Below are positions 24,700 through 32,433 of a stretch of 64,000 bases of DNA, one piece after another; position 1 is the first letter of the stretch, and each line of letters begins with the position of its first letter. Below the pieces are notes generated by a model, which made no database searches, was not told the origin of the DNA, and saw nothing but the letters and a program-made list of their open reading frames with translations. Source of the DNA: Litchfieldella qijiaojingensis. Lineage in GTDB: Bacteria; Pseudomonadota; Gammaproteobacteria; Pseudomonadales; Halomonadaceae. Both the position numbers and the translations under genes were made by a program. Location: assembly GCF_014651875.1 (NCBI RefSeq), contig NZ_BMXS01000001.1, forward strand, positions 1 to 64,000, written 5' to 3'.

Positions 24700-25052
24700 G
24701 GGGAGTCTCGCTGTTTTCTTCCTGAAAACCGGGTACGGAACCCCTGAGTATGGCCGGAGGCGTGTTACAGGGTCGTGATGCCCAGGGAGACACGGTGTCA
24801 TCCGCTTGATTTCTCCTCCGAAAGGGCTCACTCCCAGCCGATGATCTTACCGACAGAGGGTGGTACGGCTATATTTTCATAGTACCACTTCCTCTGAGTG
24901 ACACGGCCTGCGACCCATGCAGTCCGGGCAGGGACGCCATCGACGCCAATCCAGCAAAGAGTCTCAGACAAGGAGACAGTCGCCCACCTCCATCTCCAGT
25001 CGAGTTGAGAGGGCCTTGAAGTGGCAATGCCCGCAACTCAAGGAGGTCAACC
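24700..25052. other. Gap with a palindromic operator-like site
   Basis: No gene is supportable. GTGGTAC (24860-24866) and GTACCAC (24882-24888) form an inverted repeat around the A/T-rich TATATTTT, with outer GAGG/CCTC also matching. It could be a regulator site or a weak hairpin in the leader between the divergent GDPD gene and the next exported-protein gene. Confidence 0.35.
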
Positions 25053-25781
25053 ATGTACGAGATGATCCGCAACACCCTGGCGCATCGTGGCACCGGGATG
25101 CCGCAGGCAGTCGTTCCGCGGCTCGGTCCTGTAGGCGTTCTGGCAGCAACCGTGGTAGCCGCCGCCTTTATCCTGCCTCCCCAGGTGCAGGCAGGCGATA
25201 AGGACAAGGAGCACGCCCAGCATACCGCCGCGGTGAAGTGGCATGCTCAGTCGGGCAACGAAGGCGAGGTCGCCGGCGCGGGGGCCACGTTGTACACCAC
25301 CGAGTGGGGCAGCTCCGTCCACTTCGAGGCGGCTGGCCTTGAGCCGGGGCATGTCTACACGCTGTGGTGGGTCGTAGTGAATAACCCCGAGGCCTGCGAG
25401 GCGTACCCCGAACCTTGCACCGCTGGAGACGTCCTCGCCGATGGCAACCCCGCCGAGGCGCAGGTTAGCTACGCCGACGGCAACGTCGCCACCGACGACG
25501 GCAAGGCAACCTTCAGTGCCCACTTCACGCCCGGTCCGATCGAAGGGGGCTGGCTGCCTGATCAGGAGTTCACCAACCTGTGGGGCGCCGAGCACCACTT
25601 CGTCGTCAACGACCACGGCCCGCTTGTCGCCGAGCTGATGCCGGGGATGATGCACACCTACCGGGGTGGCTGCAGCGATGACTCGCCGTTCCCCGATAGC
25701 TTCCCCGACACCGCGCTCGCCGATGGCGAACCAGGCCCCAACGACTGCATCCTGACCCAGTCTGCGACCTTGCAGCAGTAG
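25053..25781 (+). CDS. Exported protein of unknown function
   Basis: 242 residues. A strong ribosome site (AAGGAGG) precedes the ATG, and a long basic N-terminus leads into the hydrophobic segment LAATVVAAAFILPPQVQAGD, which looks like a signal peptide. The mature part is rich in beta-strand text (ATLYTTEWGSSVHFEAAGLE, HVYTLWWVVVNNPEACEAYP, GKATFSAHFTPG, LWGAEHHFVVNDHGPL) and has about six cysteines, fitting a disulfide-bonded periplasmic beta-sandwich. I do not recognise the family. It stands alone, ending in a hairpin at 25795. Confidence 0.7.
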   Translation: MYEMIRNTLAHRGTGMPQAVVPRLGPVGVLAATVVAAAFILPPQVQAGDKDKEHAQHTAAVKWHAQSGNEGEVAGAGATLYTTEWGSSVHFEAAGLEPGHVYTLWWVVVNNPEACEAYPEPCTAGDVLADGNPAEAQVSYADGNVATDDGKATFSAHFTPGPIEGGWLPDQEFTNLWGAEHHFVVNDHGPLVAELMPGMMHTYRGGCSDDSPFPDSFPDTALADGEPGPNDCILTQSATLQQ

Positions 25782-25794
25782 GAGGAACCTCGGG

Positions 25795-25818
25795 GTTGAA
25801 GGCGCGGGCCTTCAGCCC
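25795..25818 (+). terminator. Stem-loop terminator candidate
   Basis: GGTTGAAGGC and GCCTTCAGCC pair almost perfectly around GCGG, 13 bases after the stop of the exported-protein gene. There is no following T-run, so its strength is uncertain. Confidence 0.5.
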
Positions 25819-25888
25819 CGCTCGCTCGGCCATGCGGGCGACGGAATATGGCCGAAAGTTTTGTCGGCATCCCATTGACGGTACCGGT

Positions 25889-26596
25889 TCAGGCACTTAC
25901 CTGCTTGGTTTCCGCAGCGAAGGCGCTCAGTCCCAGCCAGGTTTGAATGCTGGCCTGCAGTTTTCGGTCGCCGGTCAGCTTGAGCCTGCCACTGTCGATG
26001 GCCTCCCGCACGGTCATCAGGCCCATCCAGATGGCAGTCATGCTACGCAGATCGCAGACCACGTACAGATCGACATCGTGGCCGGGATCCTTCTTGCAGA
26101 GGTCGACCGAGCCTTCTTCGGACGTATTGTCGATGACAAGCCACCACTTCGCCTGACCACGCGTCACATCGTGGTACAAAAACTGAATCGTAACCCTGTG
26201 TCGTGGCAGTGGTGTGGGGTTCAGGTTGCGTCGCATGTCCCACATCAGCAGCGATGGGTCGAGGTTCTTCATGGAGAGCTGCGACTCCAGCCAGCGCTGC
26301 CCCCAGCTTCCCATCGACATGATCACGGGGCGAAGTTCTTCACCGGCTTCGGTGAGCTCGTAGAGTGGCGTGCCGGTATTGGGATCGGCCTGGCGTCTCA
26401 CGACTCCCAGCGCTTCCAGCTCGCGTAGCCGTTTCGATAGCAAGGCGGGTGAGATGTGGGGTAATCCCCGGCGTAAGTCGTTGAAACGGTGACTTCCGCA
26501 CAGGAGCTCGCGCACGACCAGGATGGTCCAGCGGGTTCCCAGCACCTCCGAGGCCATGGCCACCGGGCAGAATTGCCCATATCCCCAATCAGCCAT
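25889..26596 (-). CDS. HxlR-type regulator fused to an SCP2 sterol-carrier domain
   Basis: 235 residues. Residues 1-~105 are an HxlR winged helix (CPVAMASEVLGTRWTILVVRE, FNDLRRGLPHISPALLSKRL, LYELTEAGEELRPVI). The C-terminal half (VDLYVVCDLRSMTAIWMGLM, REAIDSGRLKLTGDRKLQ, WLGLSAFA) is an SCP2-type lipid-binding domain. The fusion suggests repression controlled by a hydrophobic ligand. It is divergent from a BBE-like flavoenzyme 224 bases away, which is the likely target. The classic HxlR redox cysteine near the N-terminus is present (FCPV). Confidence 0.85.
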   Translation of the reverse strand: MADWGYGQFCPVAMASEVLGTRWTILVVRELLCGSHRFNDLRRGLPHISPALLSKRLRELEALGVVRRQADPNTGTPLYELTEAGEELRPVIMSMGSWGQRWLESQLSMKNLDPSLLMWDMRRNLNPTPLPRHRVTIQFLYHDVTRGQAKWWLVIDNTSEEGSVDLCKKDPGHDVDLYVVCDLRSMTAIWMGLMTVREAIDSGRLKLTGDRKLQASIQTWLGLSAFAAETKQVSA

Positions 26597-26820
26597 TGTG
26601 TCTCCTCCCTAATCGCTACCGGAATCGCTATCGCACCGGCACCGCGAGAGAGAGTGTCATGCGCAGCGCGAGGGCGGTACAGATGGTGAATTCATGGCCA
26701 TCGAACAACGCTGCTACCGTTGACTATATCACTTCCCCCGAGTGGCTAGACACCCGTTGCAGGGACACGCATGCGAAGCCGTCGCCACTTGAGAGGGGGC
26801 CTTCGAGAGGAGCCTTGACC

Positions 26821-28236
26821 ATGAAAGCGAAAACATTGGATGGCCTCGATATCGACTTGAAACCGGAGACGGTCAATGGTTTGAAAATGCAGTTACAGGG
26901 GCTGCTGTATATGCCAGGTGACGCAGGCTATGAGGAGTCACGTAGCCTGTGGAACGCAATGATCGACAGAAAGCCGGCCGTTGTCGCGCGCTGCCTTGGC
27001 ACGGCTGATGTAATGGCGTGCGTGCGCTTTGCACGCGAACACAACCTGCTGCTGTGTATCAAGGGCGGGGGACATAACATCGCCGGACTGGCCGCGGCCG
27101 ACGGGGCGCTGATGCTCGATCTGTCGCTGATGCGCGGCGTGTGGGTCGACCGCGAGAGACGGATTGCCCATGCGCAGGCCGGGTGCATCCTTGGTGATGT
27201 GGATCGTGAAACCCAAGTGCATGGGCTCGCTGCCGTACTCGGTTTCATATCGACCACCGGTATTGCCGGCCTCACCCTGGGCGGTGGGTTTGGCTATCTG
27301 ACGCGACGCTGGGGGTGGACCGCGGACAACGTGACGGGGATGGATGTGGTGACCGCCGATGGCCGGCTGGTACATGCAAGCCGCGATGAGTATGCGGATC
27401 TGTTCTGGGGCCTGTGCGGCGGTGGCGGCAACTTCGGGGTCGTGACCGGCTTCGACTACAGGCTCCATGACGTTGGCCCCGAGGTAGTCGGCGGCCTCGT
27501 GGCCTGGCCTGCCAGCGAGGCCGCCGGCGTGCTCGAGCTGTATCGGACGCTCGCCGAGCAGGCGCCGCCCGAACTCACCCTGGTGGCGCTCATGCGCAGG
27601 GCACCGCCCGCGCCTTGGCTGCCGCCGGAACGGCATGGCACGCCGGTCGTGGCACTGCTTGCCTGCTACAGTGGGGATCCGGATGAAGGCGAGAAGGTGG
27701 TGGCACCGATCAAGTCGTTTGGCGCCCCCATTGGCGATGTGCTCGTGCGCCGTCCTTATGCTCAGTTGCAGACACTGCTCGATGCGACCCAACCCAAGGG
27801 GCGGCGTTACTACTGGAAAAGCGAGTACCTGTCGAGTATCGAGCCGGCATTCTGTGAGAAGGCGATCGAGCACGCGGCAAATGTCCGTTCGCCACATTCG
27901 TCGGTGATACTGTTCCAGATGAGCGGTGCCTTGAACCAACTCGACTACGACCACTCGCCTGTCGGCAACCGCGACGCGCGCTACGTGTTCAACGTGGCGG
28001 GCTCATGGGAGCAGCCGGACGACGACCAGGCGAACATCGAATGGGCGCGCAATGCGTGGCACGACATGAAGGCGTTTTCCACCGGAGGTACCTACATCAA
28101 CTTCCTGACCGAGGACGAAGGGCAGGAGCGTATCGAGGCGGCGCTTGGCTCGGCCCTCCAGCGGCTCGCCGAGATCAAGACTCGCTGGGATCCGCAGAAC
28201 GTGTTTCGCATCAACCGCAACGTCAAACCCATTTGA
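26821..28236 (+). CDS. FAD-linked oxidase, berberine-bridge-enzyme-like
   Basis: About 471 residues. The FAD_binding_4 domain includes CIKGGGHNIAGLAAADGALM, where the His is the usual covalent FAD attachment point, and TTGIAGLTLGGGFGYLTRRW. In the latter the cysteine that gives bicovalent FAD in plant-type BBEs is absent, so a single covalent link is expected. GGGGNFGVVTGFDY closes the domain, and the BBE domain is at the very C-terminus (YINFLTEDEG...RWDPQNVFRINRNVKP). Such enzymes oxidise alcohols, sugars or ring carbons using oxygen. The start at 26821 follows GAGAGGAGCC. Regulation by the divergent HxlR-SCP2 protein is likely. Confidence 0.88.
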   Translation: MKAKTLDGLDIDLKPETVNGLKMQLQGLLYMPGDAGYEESRSLWNAMIDRKPAVVARCLGTADVMACVRFAREHNLLLCIKGGGHNIAGLAAADGALMLDLSLMRGVWVDRERRIAHAQAGCILGDVDRETQVHGLAAVLGFISTTGIAGLTLGGGFGYLTRRWGWTADNVTGMDVVTADGRLVHASRDEYADLFWGLCGGGGNFGVVTGFDYRLHDVGPEVVGGLVAWPASEAAGVLELYRTLAEQAPPELTLVALMRRAPPAPWLPPERHGTPVVALLACYSGDPDEGEKVVAPIKSFGAPIGDVLVRRPYAQLQTLLDATQPKGRRYYWKSEYLSSIEPAFCEKAIEHAANVRSPHSSVILFQMSGALNQLDYDHSPVGNRDARYVFNVAGSWEQPDDDQANIEWARNAWHDMKAFSTGGTYINFLTEDEGQERIEAALGSALQRLAEIKTRWDPQNVFRINRNVKPI

Positions 28237-28436
28237 TCACTAGCAGCGGCGTCGCCATGTGGTTCAGGTGTAAGGTTCGGGAAAGGCGCCACGACTTAAT
28301 CGAGTTAGCGAGAAACCTACCTCGTTGCTAGCCTGCTTTACGGGATTGGCGGCTCGGGGCTCATGACTTCCGGCCTCGTGGATGGCCCGAGCGACTAGCC
28401 GCGGACAGAATGATAGCGACCAATGGCGGAGGGGGC

Positions 28437-29435
28437 ATGTTCAAGTTCGCGGTCGCCTTGGTGTGTGGAGTCCTGATGGTGGTTGGCTCCTCTGCGGTGA
28501 GCGGGGGCACTCTGTACCCTAGTAACCCCCTGCTCTCCGAGCATGCCGTCTTCGTCTCCCATGAGGGCATTGCCCGAATCGATCGCCGGACCGGTGAAAC
28601 GGTATGGACGGCGCTGACGGGAGAACAGACGTTCGAACCGGTCATCGCGGCCGGTTGGCTGCTTGCCGGCACCAGCTCCGGACTCGTGGCGTTGTCACCA
28701 GAGAGCGGTGAAGTGATATGGCGGCGGTTCACCGACGAAGTCGTGTTCTCGCCGAGCGTGGCCGACAACCTGGCCTTCATAGCCGGACGGGACGGTCGCC
28801 TGCGCGCTCTCGACCTGCCGAGCGGAGAGGTACGTTGGACACGCCAGTTCGACGGCTGGGTCTATCCGCCAGCCGTTCAGGACGGCGTTCTCATCACCGG
28901 AGGGCAGGATGCCAGGTTATGGGCCTTGGAGCCGGTGACTGGAACCAGCGTATGGGAGATAGCCCTTCAACAGGAACTCGTTTATCGGCCCATCGCCGGC
29001 AAGACTCTGGTGTACGTGACGACCTTCGCCGGCGAATTGCTGGCCTTGAACCCTACCGACGGCAGCATCCGCTGGCGTTTTCATGATGACAGGGTAAGCA
29101 CCAGCCCGGCGGTGGATGACCGCTTCATCTATCTGGGGCGGTTCGACGGCGTTCTTCAGGTCCTCGATCAGACGACGGGAGAGTTGCGATACCGGCAGCA
29201 ATTGGGTCAGGGGCCGCTACGCCCACCTCATGTGGGCGATGGCAGGATCGCAGTGGCTGATAGGGAGCGTCTGGTTACCGTACTGGACACCGAGAGTTTC
29301 GAGATCGCATGGCAGGCTAGGTTGTTGACTCCCCCGCTGGCCAGTCCCTGGTTCGAGCACGAGGAGGTGGCCATCGCCGGTCCCGGGTATCGCCGGTATA
29401 CCTTTGCCCTTTCGCAAGACCCAGGGATCCGCTGA
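28437..29435 (+). CDS. Exported PQQ-type (BamB-like) beta-propeller
   Basis: About 332 residues. The signal segment MFKFAVALVCGVLMVVGSSA is followed by repeating blades containing the A-x-D/N-x-x-(S/T)-G-x-x-x-W motif: IDRRTGETVWTALTG, LSPESGEVIWRRFTD, LDLPSGEVRWTRQFD, LEPVTGTSVWEIALQ, LNPTDGSIRWRFHDD and LDQTTGELRYRQQLG. These are PQQ-repeat blades, as in BamB and quinoprotein dehydrogenases. The bamB gene normally sits beside der; here it does not, and no PQQ-ligand set is evident, so a scaffold role in the periplasm is more likely. GGAGGGGG precedes the chosen ATG. It lies 131 bases before the cytochrome P460 gene. Confidence 0.8.
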   Translation: MFKFAVALVCGVLMVVGSSAVSGGTLYPSNPLLSEHAVFVSHEGIARIDRRTGETVWTALTGEQTFEPVIAAGWLLAGTSSGLVALSPESGEVIWRRFTDEVVFSPSVADNLAFIAGRDGRLRALDLPSGEVRWTRQFDGWVYPPAVQDGVLITGGQDARLWALEPVTGTSVWEIALQQELVYRPIAGKTLVYVTTFAGELLALNPTDGSIRWRFHDDRVSTSPAVDDRFIYLGRFDGVLQVLDQTTGELRYRQQLGQGPLRPPHVGDGRIAVADRERLVTVLDTESFEIAWQARLLTPPLASPWFEHEEVAIAGPGYRRYTFALSQDPGIR

Positions 29436-29566
29436 CTCGCAGGAGCTCACGGATGCACCTCCATGTCGGCATCTCGCATAGCGAAGGAGTGTAAGGTCGC
29501 GACGATACCCGCAACTAAAGAAATGGAGCTTGAAAGCCGCCAACGACACGGAAGGAGGAGGTAACC

Positions 29567-30106
29567 ATGAAAACAACGCTTCTGGGGTCTATCGGCATTG
29601 GGCTTATTGCGACCAGTCTAATGGCATGGGCACAGCCGCCCTTTGGTGGCGAGGAAGATATCGCTTACGCCGAAGCATTGTGGGAAACCATGAAAGACAC
29701 CAACCTGGTGGGTGAAAAACGCACCATGTCTGCCCCTTATACGGGGCAGCATCCGCATGGCGCCATTCTCGACACCATGGATGGGGAGATCACAGTAGAA
29801 GGCACCACAGGGCCGGTGATCGTCAAGCGCAACTATGGCGGTGAGGGCGTATCCAGGGAGGCCGTCTGGAACGATCCCGATCAGTACCTGGGGTCCGTGA
29901 CCGTAATGTTCCAACGCGAAGGTTATGATCCGGACAACAATGACTGGTTCTGGGCCAAGTATTTGCCGGACGGTAGCCTTGACACGAACCCGGAAGGCAG
30001 GCCATTGGCCGGTAGAGTCGCCAAGGGAATGGAGCAGGGATGTATTGCCTGTCATTCCACTGCTTCGGGCGACGATCTGGTGTTCGGTCACGACCGCTTC
30101 CAATGA
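29567..30106 (+). CDS. Cytochrome P460 family protein
   Basis: 179 residues. The signal peptide (LLGSIGIGLIATSLMAWA) is followed by a cytochrome P460 domain with a haem c motif CIACH at residues 159-163. YTGQHPHGAILDTMDGE and GPVIVKRNYGG match the conserved blocks before it. In the type protein of ammonia oxidisers a lysine crosslinks to the haem and the enzyme oxidises hydroxylamine and nitric oxide; other members have cytochrome c'-beta roles. Which residue, if any, links here cannot be told. GGAAGGAGG precedes the ATG, and a textbook terminator follows the stop. Confidence 0.88.
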   Translation: MKTTLLGSIGIGLIATSLMAWAQPPFGGEEDIAYAEALWETMKDTNLVGEKRTMSAPYTGQHPHGAILDTMDGEITVEGTTGPVIVKRNYGGEGVSREAVWNDPDQYLGSVTVMFQREGYDPDNNDWFWAKYLPDGSLDTNPEGRPLAGRVAKGMEQGCIACHSTASGDDLVFGHDRFQ

Positions 30107-30119
30107 CCCAACGATAGCG

Positions 30120-30146
30120 CGGGCGCCCATGTGGCGCCCGTTTTTT
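30120..30146 (+). terminator. Rho-independent terminator of the P460 gene
   Basis: CGGGCGCC (30120-30127) pairs with GGCGCCCG (30133-30140) around CATGT and is followed by six Ts (30141-30146). It sits just after the cytochrome gene and 27 bases before the end of the convergent thiI. Confidence 0.92.
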
Positions 30147-30172
30147 GCCGAGAGCAAGCGTGGAAAGTAGCC

Positions 30173-31666
30173 CTAGACGGCCACCTCCTGCTCTTCCCCC
30201 CGATATACACCAAAATTGGTCAGCCCCTGGTCGGCGAGATGCAGCGCCTGCATCTTGCTCATCACACCCTGATCGCAGTAGAGCAGATAATGACGGTCGC
30301 TGGGCAGCGTCTTGGCTTCTTCCTGCAACTCGTAGAAGGGGATTTCCAGCAGTTCGACCTTGTTGGGTATCCGCAGAGGTGCCTCGTCGCGCTCGCTGGG
30401 GTGACGGATATCGATCACGCTGCAGTCCGGCTGGGCGGCCAGGGCTTCCGGCGAATCGACGACCTTGACCTCGGCGAGCACCGGCGCGGTTTCGATCAGC
30501 TTGTTCACCCGGGTCTTGCTGGCCTGGTCGATGGCGCGATCCAGCACCTCGAAGTCGAACTCGGCTTCCGCGGTTTCCACCCGGTCGCGGCGAGCGCGGG
30601 TGTTGGGGCGGCGGGACGTCACACCGCAGTATTCAGGCATGCGCTCGGCGAATTCGGCAGTGCCGATGCGGCGGGCTTCGGCGATGATGTCCTGCTTGTC
30701 GCTGGCTACCAGCGGGCGCAGGATCGGGCGCTCGGCGAGGCTGTCGATCAGGCTCAGGTTGGTCAGGCTCTGGCTCGAGACCTGGGCGATGGCATCGCCG
30801 GTGACCAGCGCCGGGATCCGACCCTTTGCAGCGATCTTGTCCGCGGCGCGCATCATCATGCGTTTGAGCACCACCCCCATCAGTCCGTCGGGGATCTTGG
30901 TGAGGATCTCGTTGACCACGCCTTCGAAAGGCACGGAAATGAAGTCCACATGATGCGAGGTGCTGTAGCGTTGCCACAGATGGTGGGTGACCTCGCGTAC
31001 GCCGGCTTCGTGAGCGGGGCCGCCCAGGTTGAAGAACAGGAAATGGGTCTTGATGCCACGGCGAATCATGCGGTAGGCGGCCACCGGCGAGTCGAATCCG
31101 CCCGAGATCAGCGCCAAGGCGGACCCTTGAGTACCTAGGGGGTAGCCGCCCAAACCCGGGCGTCGTTGGGTGATCAACAGCAGCCGCTTGCCCTTGAGTT
31201 CGAGCGATACCACGACATCGGGGTGTTCCAGGTCGACGCGAGCCCCGGGAGCGGCGGACACCAGGGCAGCGCCCAAATGGCGTTCGAGGTCGTCGGAGCG
31301 GAACTCATGCTCGCCACGACGTTTTACGCGCACGCAAAAGCTTTTGTGGGCGATGTACGGTACCCACAATGGCAGGAGCTGTTCGGTCGTGTCTTCGAAG
31401 GAGTGGAACTGCCGATCCTCGATGGTCAGCACTTCATGAATCCCGGGAATGCGGGTCATCATCGCTTCGATCGTGGCCAGGCGATCCGCCGGCAGGTCGG
31501 TACTGGGTTGCACTTCCAGTGCATCCCATTTGCCCGCCACATGCACCCCGGCATCGTAACGGTACAGGGTGTTGCGAACGTTGGCGCGCAGGCAACGTAC
31601 CATCTCCTTGCGTACCGATCGCGATTTGATGGTAATTTCCGGGAATAATTTCAGTAGATACTTCAT
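30173..31666 (-). CDS. thiI: tRNA 4-thiouridine synthase / thiamine sulfur donor ThiI
   Basis: About 497 residues. The start MKYLLKLFPEITIKSRSVR is the usual ThiI opening; a THUMP domain follows, then the adenylating PP-loop LISGGFDSPVAAYRMIRRG, and a C-terminal rhodanese domain with the catalytic cysteine in YLLYCDQGVMSKMQALHLAD. It makes s4U8 in tRNA and can supply sulfur for the thiamine thiazole ring. Presence of the rhodanese domain is typical of gammaproteobacteria. A start at 31690 would add eight residues; the one at 31666 matches E. coli. TTGCTC and TATTAT 17 bp apart, ahead of the start, form a likely promoter (31696-31726 region). Confidence 0.95.
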   Translation of the reverse strand: MKYLLKLFPEITIKSRSVRKEMVRCLRANVRNTLYRYDAGVHVAGKWDALEVQPSTDLPADRLATIEAMMTRIPGIHEVLTIEDRQFHSFEDTTEQLLPLWVPYIAHKSFCVRVKRRGEHEFRSDDLERHLGAALVSAAPGARVDLEHPDVVVSLELKGKRLLLITQRRPGLGGYPLGTQGSALALISGGFDSPVAAYRMIRRGIKTHFLFFNLGGPAHEAGVREVTHHLWQRYSTSHHVDFISVPFEGVVNEILTKIPDGLMGVVLKRMMMRAADKIAAKGRIPALVTGDAIAQVSSQSLTNLSLIDSLAERPILRPLVASDKQDIIAEARRIGTAEFAERMPEYCGVTSRRPNTRARRDRVETAEAEFDFEVLDRAIDQASKTRVNKLIETAPVLAEVKVVDSPEALAAQPDCSVIDIRHPSERDEAPLRIPNKVELLEIPFYELQEEAKTLPSDRHYLLYCDQGVMSKMQALHLADQGLTNFGVYRGEEQEVAV

Positions 31667-31706
31667 GAAGGCAAAATTATTTAAAAACAATTATTTATTA
31701 TAATAA

Positions 31707-31740
31707 CAGCCCCCTACGACACGAGCAATCGAGGGGGCTG
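31707..31740 (-). terminator. Stem-loop terminator after the YbaK-like gene
   Basis: On the minus strand CAGCCCCCT and AGGGGGCTG (31732-31740 with 31707-31715) form a 9-bp stem with a 16-base loop, followed by TTATTATAAT. It lies between two minus-strand genes, ending the upstream one; the thiI promoter overlaps its downstream arm. Confidence 0.6.
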
Positions 31741-31815
31741 TGCGATAAGGCGGGGCTCGCCAATGGAGCATGCTCCCAGCCGGCGACGGAAGTGTGTTGT
31801 GCCCACCCGTTCGGC

Positions 31816-32286
31816 TTATACGTGGCGGCTGAAGTGGCCATGCCCGGCTTCGCGCATCAAGCGATCGAACTCCCGCCCACTCATGTGGATCAGGGTTTCG
31901 TGGTCACCGGCTTCGAAGTAGATATCCGACTGCTGGCGTAGTTCGTCATCGACGAAGACCTGCAGGCCATAAGCCTGGCCCACGGGGGTCAAGGCGCCTG
32001 GATCGCAGTCTTCGAAGCTCTGCCGGATCTCGTCTTCCGATGCCAGCTCAATGCGCTCGTGGAGCATGTTCGACAGCATGCCCAAATCCGCTTCACAACT
32101 GCCGGGTAATACAGCAACCCGGTAGCCGGAATCGCCATGCAGCAGTATCGCCTTGGCCAGTTGGTTGCCGGTGATGTGTGCTTGCTGGGCAATGCGGTTG
32201 GCGGTCACTTCGCGGGGGTGCTTGACCTCTTCGAAGTCGATGTCTTGCGACCTGAGGTACTCCCGCATTGTCATTGCCATGGCCAT
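31816..32286 (-). CDS. YbaK/aminoacyl-tRNA deacylase domain protein
   Basis: About 156 residues. VKHPREVTANRIAQQAHITG is followed by LAKAILLHGDSGYRVAVLPG, with the lysine of the YbaK/ProX editing pocket, and by DCDPGALTPVGQAYGLQVFV, with the 'G--pPvG' block. These domains hydrolyse wrongly charged aminoacyl-tRNAs such as Cys- or Ala-tRNA-Pro. C-terminal IYFEAGDHETLIHMSGREFD fits the end of the domain. AGGAGG seven bases before the ATG at 32286 fixes the start. Stand-alone members vary in target, so the tRNA cannot be named. Confidence 0.88.
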   Translation of the reverse strand: MAMAMTMREYLRSQDIDFEEVKHPREVTANRIAQQAHITGNQLAKAILLHGDSGYRVAVLPGSCEADLGMLSNMLHERIELASEDEIRQSFEDCDPGALTPVGQAYGLQVFVDDELRQQSDIYFEAGDHETLIHMSGREFDRLMREAGHGHFSRHV

Positions 32287-32433
32287 GACACGTCCTCCTA
32301 CGGCCATAAGGGCCGGTATGGTTAGCAGCGAGGCGTCCTTGCGGCACTTTCCATCGCTTGGGCGGCGCCCACGCTTACCCATAATGATAGTTGGAGTGCG
32401 TGGCGGATGCCGCCCGTTCGCGAAAGCTCCCGA

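Noticed and set aside
26596-26820. Upstream extension of the BBE-like flavoenzyme frame
   Set aside because: The 75 extra codons read arginine/serine-rich non-homologous text, and the ribosome site GAGAGGAGCC fixes the start at 26821.
30131-31138. Plus-strand open frame opposite thiI
   Set aside because: Low-complexity D/G/H/Q-rich translation typical of antisense frames; thiI is certain.
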